From: Sideroxydans sp.
GTDB taxonomy: Bacteria; Pseudomonadota; Gammaproteobacteria; Burkholderiales; Gallionellaceae
Reading direction: 5' to 3'
Assembly: GCA_020057805.1 (NCBI GenBank)
Contig: JAGVFD010000011.1
Location: 1 to 10,080, forward strand
DNA: 10,080 nt
The number at the start of each line of letters is the position of its first letter. Position 1 is the stretch's first letter. The notes beneath the pieces were generated by a model. It searched no databases, was not told the DNA's origin, and was given only the letters and a program-made list of their open reading frames with translations. Shown here piece after piece: positions 6,118 through 10,080 of this stretch. The position numbers were made by a program, and so were the translations under genes.

Positions 6118-7350
6118 ATGTCCATTTTTTTGCGCGCCGCCTATGTGCTGCTTATTTCCTCAATCGGATTTTCAACTTTAACAATCGCCGACGAATACCA
6201 TTACAACAACATGTTAATTGGTGACCGAGCATCAGGGATGGGAGGGGCTTATACCGCCATCTCTGACGATGCAACGGGCATGTTCTATAACCCCGCAGGC
6301 ATACTCTATGTGGGTGAACGCAATTTTTCAGCCAGTGTGAATGCCTATTACTCGCAATCAAAGAAATACGAAAACGTAATTGGCAATCGTCCTTTTGAGC
6401 GTAATTCATCCGCATTGCTGGCTAATTTTTTTGGCATCGTCAAGCCGATGGGTAGTTTCAAAGTAGGCTTTTCTTATGCGGTGCCCGACGCGGTTAGTGA
6501 AGATCAAAACCAAAATTTCAGCAATGTCTCCAGCACGGTGTCACGCTTCACCATGAATCTCAATAACCGTGACAGCACCTATAACTTCGGCCCATCAATT
6601 GCAGCAGAGCTAGATAACGACCTGTCTGTCGGCTTATCTCTCTATATTCATAAACGCGATGTACAGCTTATTCTTAACCAGTTCCAAGAGCGCGTAGATA
6701 GCAGTAATCAATGGAGCAACTATTATTTCAAATTGAGTGAAACAGGGGCGCGCCCTGTATTGGGCATCATGTGGTCACCTGTAGATAAGCTTTCATTGGG
6801 GGCTTCGCTCTCTCAAACCTGGGTCATTTCAGCAACGGGGGAAGGTCAATCGACTTGCTGGGATTCTAGCGCTGTTGAATGTAGTGCCAGCATTTTGCAA
6901 GCGCCAAGCACGGTTGGCTTTACATCCAAACGTAAATATCCTGTACGCATGGCAGTGGGCGCAGCCTACTTTCCTGATAGCAATTTAATTTTGTCTGGGG
7001 ATTTGACTTACAACACTGCCATCACTGACGCCAATTATGGAAATAAGGAAAGCACGCTTAATGCTGCTATCGGTGTCGAATACTATTTGAATAAAAATTG
7101 GGCTGTACGCACAGGTGGATATACCAATATAGCCAATACGCCAGCCATTCAAGCTGGCGTGACTTCTATAGAGGAGAAAATAAACCTGTACGGATTAAGT
7201 TTAAGTGTGTCGAACTTCACCAACGGTTCGTCAATTACACTGGGAACAAGCATCAACTATGGTAAAGGAAAGTCGCAGATACTGAATAACACCAGCGTTC
7301 AAGATGCCACTACGCTCGGCTGGTTGATGTTCTTATCCTCTTCGTATTGA
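6118..7350 (+). CDS. FadL/OmpP1-like outer-membrane transport protein
   Basis: Probably a beta-barrel porin of the FadL/OmpP1/TodX kind, a family that lets hydrophobic molecules such as fatty acids or aromatics cross the outer membrane. The 410-residue protein has a signal peptide (cleavage likely after TIA, residue 24). The conserved N-terminal plug motif GDRASGMGGAYTAISDDA comes next, then FYNPAGI at 56-62 with the family's NPA. A long alternating beta region ends in Tyr. A short loop holds two cysteines eight residues apart (STCWDSSAVECSAS), possibly a disulfide. The start at 6118 follows GGGG by 6 bases; the GTG at 6061 would add a 19-residue extension before the signal peptide. PorV/UPF0164-type proteins share the same N-terminal motif, so the substrate cannot be assigned. 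Confidence 0.78.
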   Translation: MSIFLRAAYVLLISSIGFSTLTIADEYHYNNMLIGDRASGMGGAYTAISDDATGMFYNPAGILYVGERNFSASVNAYYSQSKKYENVIGNRPFERNSSALLANFFGIVKPMGSFKVGFSYAVPDAVSEDQNQNFSNVSSTVSRFTMNLNNRDSTYNFGPSIAAELDNDLSVGLSLYIHKRDVQLILNQFQERVDSSNQWSNYYFKLSETGARPVLGIMWSPVDKLSLGASLSQTWVISATGEGQSTCWDSSAVECSASILQAPSTVGFTSKRKYPVRMAVGAAYFPDSNLILSGDLTYNTAITDANYGNKESTLNAAIGVEYYLNKNWAVRTGGYTNIANTPAIQAGVTSIEEKINLYGLSLSVSNFTNGSSITLGTSINYGKGKSQILNNTSVQDATTLGWLMFLSSSY

Positions 7351-7361
7351 GCCGCTAGCGA

Positions 7362-8207
7362 CTATCGCAAAATTCGAATGGATTGTATTGATTCAACAAA
7401 TCGCGTTTCATATTTCGATTGCTTTACGGTATCAATTCCATCTGTCGCAATAAGCAATTTTATTTGAGCGACTCGGGAAATAATCGTGGGGTGCGTATCT
7501 TCATTTAAGACGACTTTTTCTTTAATCGGTTTTATCCGATATAAGTAGCGCGCCAATGCGCTGGCATCATATCCAGCAAGGGCAGTCAGCGTGACTGACA
7601 CTCGATCTGACTGCAACTCATCTTCTCGTTTGTAGGCATCTTGAAAAACCATCTCAAATCCCTTATCCACGGCCTGCCCAAACGCAGCACGTGCGGACTC
7701 TGAACTCCCTCCAACCAAACGAGCCAAGCCAGTAACGGCCGAATTATCGTCTCCCTTTATTTTAAGTTCTTTCACCACATGCATTTCGGTAACGTGGCCG
7801 ATTTCATGCCCTAATACGCCGGCTAACTCAGCCTCATCTTGCATGATTTTTAACGCCCCCTTGGTGATAAAAATATAGCCCCCTGGCGCTGCGTAAGCAT
7901 TAATTTCATCTGTATCGAGAACTGAAAAATAAAACTCCAATTCAGGACGGTTCGTATTTCTAACCAAAGTGAGACCAACAAGATTGATGTATTTAATTAA
8001 TTCAGCATCGTCGAGCGCTTTATAGCGTCCCAAAATTCGCGCAGCAATCTCACGCCCGAAAGAGACTTCGGCCGAAATGTCGCTCACCGTTACTTCCACC
8101 GCTGACGAACTACGTGCACGCCAGCCTTGCTCTGAAGCCGATGCCATATTGACCGTCAGCGTGGAAGCAACCACCCCAGCACACACAGCACGAGTGAATA
8201 GCCTCAT
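7362..8207 (-). CDS. Secreted M48-family zinc metalloprotease
   Basis: A periplasmic protease resembling the catalytic domain of BepA/YfgC and LoiP-type M48 enzymes, which handle outer-membrane protein quality control. The 281-residue protein has a signal peptide (cleavage near MASA, residues 21-24), AYAAPGGYIFITKGAL (104-119, conserved before the active site) and HEIGH at 134-138 (zinc ligands His134 and His138, catalytic Glu135). The downstream element EDELQSDR supplies the probable third ligand Glu197 and Asp201. Most relatives read E-x-x-A-D here, so QSDR is a variant. There is no lipobox and no TPR domain, so it is shorter than BepA. Its ATG overlaps the SH3 gene's stop as ATGA, indicating coupled translation. 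It converges on the FadL-like gene with only 11 bases between. Confidence 0.9.
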   Translation of the reverse strand: MRLFTRAVCAGVVASTLTVNMASASEQGWRARSSSAVEVTVSDISAEVSFGREIAARILGRYKALDDAELIKYINLVGLTLVRNTNRPELEFYFSVLDTDEINAYAAPGGYIFITKGALKIMQDEAELAGVLGHEIGHVTEMHVVKELKIKGDDNSAVTGLARLVGGSSESARAAFGQAVDKGFEMVFQDAYKREDELQSDRVSVTLTALAGYDASALARYLYRIKPIKEKVVLNEDTHPTIISRVAQIKLLIATDGIDTVKQSKYETRFVESIQSIRILR

Positions 8208-8692
8208 TTCTTGTCACCTGCCGCAAAATTGTTAACTTCACCCTCTTTTACCGTCAACGATTCCATTTTGATAACGGCGCTGTAATCTGCCTTACCTTCT
8301 TCATCAGCACGTTTTCTATCTTCTTTAGTCAAGCCTCGCGCGGCGGCTGCACTAGAGTAAGAAGAAGCACGCCGCCGCACGCCTTTATCAATGGCAGTAT
8401 CCCCTGCTTTAACTATTTCGGGCTTATTGAGTGGCGCATGAGTAGCCAGCAATAACGACGAAACATAACCAATCTTCCCATCGCGGGTTACTTTTACCCA
8501 GTTGCTTTGTTTATCCGCTGCACTAAATTTATCTCCCCGCTTTAAGGTTGCAATCACTTCTGCCTTAAACGAGGGCTGTGCCATCACTTTGGCAGTGGCA
8601 CTTTGCACAAAATAGGTCGAATCTGCTAGCACGGGGAAAGCGCATACAGCGCTTATCAAAAAGCCCATCATTGAATTAAACAGATATTTCAA
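8204..8692 (-). CDS. Secreted SH3b-domain protein, TTG start
   Basis: The 162-residue protein has a signal peptide, (M)KYLFNSMMGFLISAVCAF and PVLA, cleaved before DST. One bacterial SH3 domain spans about residues 26-82, with Trp65 and the GYV turn at 75-77 typical of the fold. The remaining half is charged and probably disordered, with a basic RRRASSYSSAAAARG stretch followed by EDRKRADEEGK. Bacterial SH3b domains often bind peptidoglycan or protein ligands in the periplasm. I chose the TTG at 8692-8690 because AAGGAG lies 6 bases upstream and the signal peptide then begins properly. The farther TTG at 8728 overlaps the cyclase stop but adds a non-signal leader. It lies between the cyclase and the M48 protease in one transcription unit; the function is unknown. 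Confidence 0.82.
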   Translation of the reverse strand: MKYLFNSMMGFLISAVCAFPVLADSTYFVQSATAKVMAQPSFKAEVIATLKRGDKFSAADKQSNWVKVTRDGKIGYVSSLLLATHAPLNKPEIVKAGDTAIDKGVRRRASSYSSAAAARGLTKEDRKRADEEGKADYSAVIKMESLTVKEGEVNNFAAGDKK

Positions 8693-8698
8693 AATATT

Positions 8699-8704
8699 CT
8701 CCTT
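8699..8704 (-). promoter_or_regulatory. Ribosome binding site deciding the SH3-protein TTG start
   Basis: AAGGAG on the minus strand sits 6 bases before TTG at 8692-8690, in the 32-base gap after the cyclase stop. It is one of the best Shine-Dalgarno sequences in the window, which favours this TTG over the upstream one at 8728. Confidence 0.75.
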
Positions 8705-8724
8705 CTGATAATGAGTAGACCGCG

Positions 8725-10080
8725 TCAAGCCGTATAAATATCCACAGCTTGTTCTCTACCCTTAACGGTGACATTGCCCACCCTCCTACAATCCATTTTG
8801 CCTTTTATTTGCTCAAAGGTGTATTGCGAAAAGAGCAAAGGCGTTTTCTGTTCTTTGGTGATGCTTTCCAAACGTGAGGCTAGATTTACGGCATCACCCA
8901 CAATGGTGTAGTTCTTTTTTTGTTCGGAACCAATGTTGCCAATCGTTGCCATTCCCGTATTGATACCGACGCCGATTTTAATTTCATGTTTAAAGCCGCG
9001 TTCTTGCAATATCCGATTGACTTCATCTAAACCTTGAATCATCTCCCGACCCGCTAATACAGCTTGTTCGGCATGATTATGAGTTTCAACAGGAGCTCCC
9101 CAAAAAGCCATCACTGCGTCCCCAATGTATTTATCAATCGTGCCGTTATGCTTAAGAATAATGCCTGCCATTACCGTGAAATGCACATTCAACATTTCTA
9201 CAATTTCTTCTGGCGTGGTGGTTTCCGACATCGTGGTGAAACCGCGTATGTCAGAAAATAGGACAGTGATTTCTACTTTCTTACCTGTGCTGGATTTTAG
9301 ATATTCATGATAGTTATTTAAGACCTCGTTCAATACATCCTTTGAGACATATTGCGTAAAGAGGTGTGCAACGCGACGCTTCTCTGCCCCTTCTGTAACG
9401 CTTAAAAAACCAAAAGATAAAAAACTACTCGCGAAAATGGCCACTAAGAAAGGCACGATTTCAACTTGCTGATTGGATTGGAAAGAAATAGATGCATAGC
9501 TTAAAAAAATGATTAGCGCCGCAAGTGGCAACAGTAGGCGGTACAGCAACTTTCTAGAAAAAATAACTGTCCACACGGTGAAAAATACACCTATAAAAAT
9601 AGAGAGATAAGTCAATCGACGATCGAGTGGCACCATAAAGTCATTGAGCAAATAGTTATTGGCAAAGAATGCGTGCAGCATAACGCCGGGGGCACTAGGC
9701 TGCATGGGGATGGATTTCAAATCAGCAGTGCCAATTGCACTCGCCCCAATAAAAACAATGCTGTCTTTGAATATCTCTGGGTTCACCAAGAGGCTTTCTA
9801 TTTCCCCTTGTCGAATCTTTTGCAAGGAAGAAAAAATCCCGCTCATCGAATAGGTATCAATCTTGTGCAAGTCATACATGTTGATTATTACATTGCCATT
9901 CTTATCGAGTGGGATGTGACGATCATTAACTTCAATTGCATCGCTCACAAATTTAACGGGGGTGCGGGCGTCCACAAAAGGAGCGAGTCCTAATACGGGG
10001 AAATAATTTCCTTGATATTCTCGAAGCGGTTTTGTTCTGCGATACGTACTATCACTGTCGGGAGAAAATTCAACCACTGC
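8725..10080 (-). CDS. CHASE2-domain class III adenylate cyclase, 5' end beyond the window
   Basis: A membrane receptor that makes cAMP in response to a periplasmic signal. The frame is open to the right edge, so the start and the first membrane helix are missing. Numbering from the GTG at 10077: the end of a CHASE2 sensor (about 1-150, with SIVFIGASAIGTADLKSIP and PGVMLHAFFANNYLL), three membrane helices (about 156-172, 178-196, 206-226), a linker, then the cyclase domain (about 266-450). Catalytic residues are complete: metal-binding Asp276 (FSDIRGFT) and Asp320 (YIGDAVMAFWG), base-selecting Lys316 and Thr391, and transition-state Asn398 and Arg402 (VNLASRL). The Lys/Thr pair indicates ATP rather than GTP as substrate, by family knowledge. 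It is the first visible gene of the cyclase-SH3-M48 unit. Confidence 0.93.
   Translation of the reverse strand, partial: AVVEFSPDSDSTYRRTKPLREYQGNYFPVLGLAPFVDARTPVKFVSDAIEVNDRHIPLDKNGNVIINMYDLHKIDTYSMSGIFSSLQKIRQGEIESLLVNPEIFKDSIVFIGASAIGTADLKSIPMQPSAPGVMLHAFFANNYLLNDFMVPLDRRLTYLSIFIGVFFTVWTVIFSRKLLYRLLLPLAALIIFLSYASISFQSNQQVEIVPFLVAIFASSFLSFGFLSVTEGAEKRRVAHLFTQYVSKDVLNEVLNNYHEYLKSSTGKKVEITVLFSDIRGFTTMSETTTPEEIVEMLNVHFTVMAGIILKHNGTIDKYIGDAVMAFWGAPVETHNHAEQAVLAGREMIQGLDEVNRILQERGFKHEIKIGVGINTGMATIGNIGSEQKKNYTIVGDAVNLASRLESITKEQKTPLLFSQYTFEQIKGKMDCRRVGNVTVKGREQAVDIYTA

Noticed and set aside
7353..7368. Palindrome CGCTAGCG and overlapping GCGA-CTA-TCGC between convergent FadL-like and M48 genes
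   Set aside because: The repeats are short and no T tract follows on either strand; the second lies across the M48 stop codon. Chance is sufficient explanation for so short a match.
9064..9993. Plus-strand open frames opposite the cyclase
   Set aside because: The minus strand encodes a complete class III catalytic domain, so these are shadows.
1..10080. Mobile element, prophage, CRISPR or defence system
   Set aside because: No transposase, integrase, direct-repeat array, tRNA-associated boundary or nuclease/toxin motif was seen; all genes fit chromosomal housekeeping or envelope roles.

Overview
The window looks like chromosomal DNA of a Gram-negative proteobacterium, most likely a betaproteobacterium (Nitrosomonadales/Methylophilaceae-like). 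This rests on the gene order yceD-rpmF-plsX-fabH-fabD with a divergent maf (yceF type), on a typical proteobacterial DksA, and on several outer-membrane beta-barrel proteins and a lipoprotein. The assignment comes from gene content and protein resemblance, with no database search. No tRNA, rRNA, CRISPR array, insertion sequence or prophage is visible.

Left part (1-2864, minus strand): the ribosome/fatty-acid operon yceD, rpmF (L32), plsX, fabH, fabD, read right to left and running off the left edge in fabD. plsX and fabH overlap by four bases (TTGA), so fabH starts with TTG. A stem-loop with a short T run lies between rpmF and plsX. A good sigma-70-type promoter abuts the yceD start so closely that the mRNA should be leaderless or nearly so.

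Middle (2865-4070, plus strand): maf/yceF (TTG start), then dksA with its own candidate extended -10 promoter. An inverted repeat overlaps that promoter. Both the yceD and dksA promoters have a GCGCGC discriminator, the kind of sequence expected at promoters repressed by ppGpp/DksA.

Envelope section (4071-7350): two minus-strand genes, a Ser/Thr/Gly-rich lipoprotein and an outer-membrane beta-barrel protein, 11 bases apart and probably cotranscribed. They diverge from a plus-strand FadL/OmpP1-like outer-membrane protein across a 200-base intergenic region.

Right part (7362-10080, minus strand): a CHASE2-class III nucleotide cyclase (5' end beyond the window), a secreted SH3b protein with a TTG start, and a secreted M48 metalloprotease overlapping it by four bases (ATGA). 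They appear to form one operon linking periplasmic sensing, cAMP synthesis and envelope proteolysis. This is the least familiar gene combination in the window.
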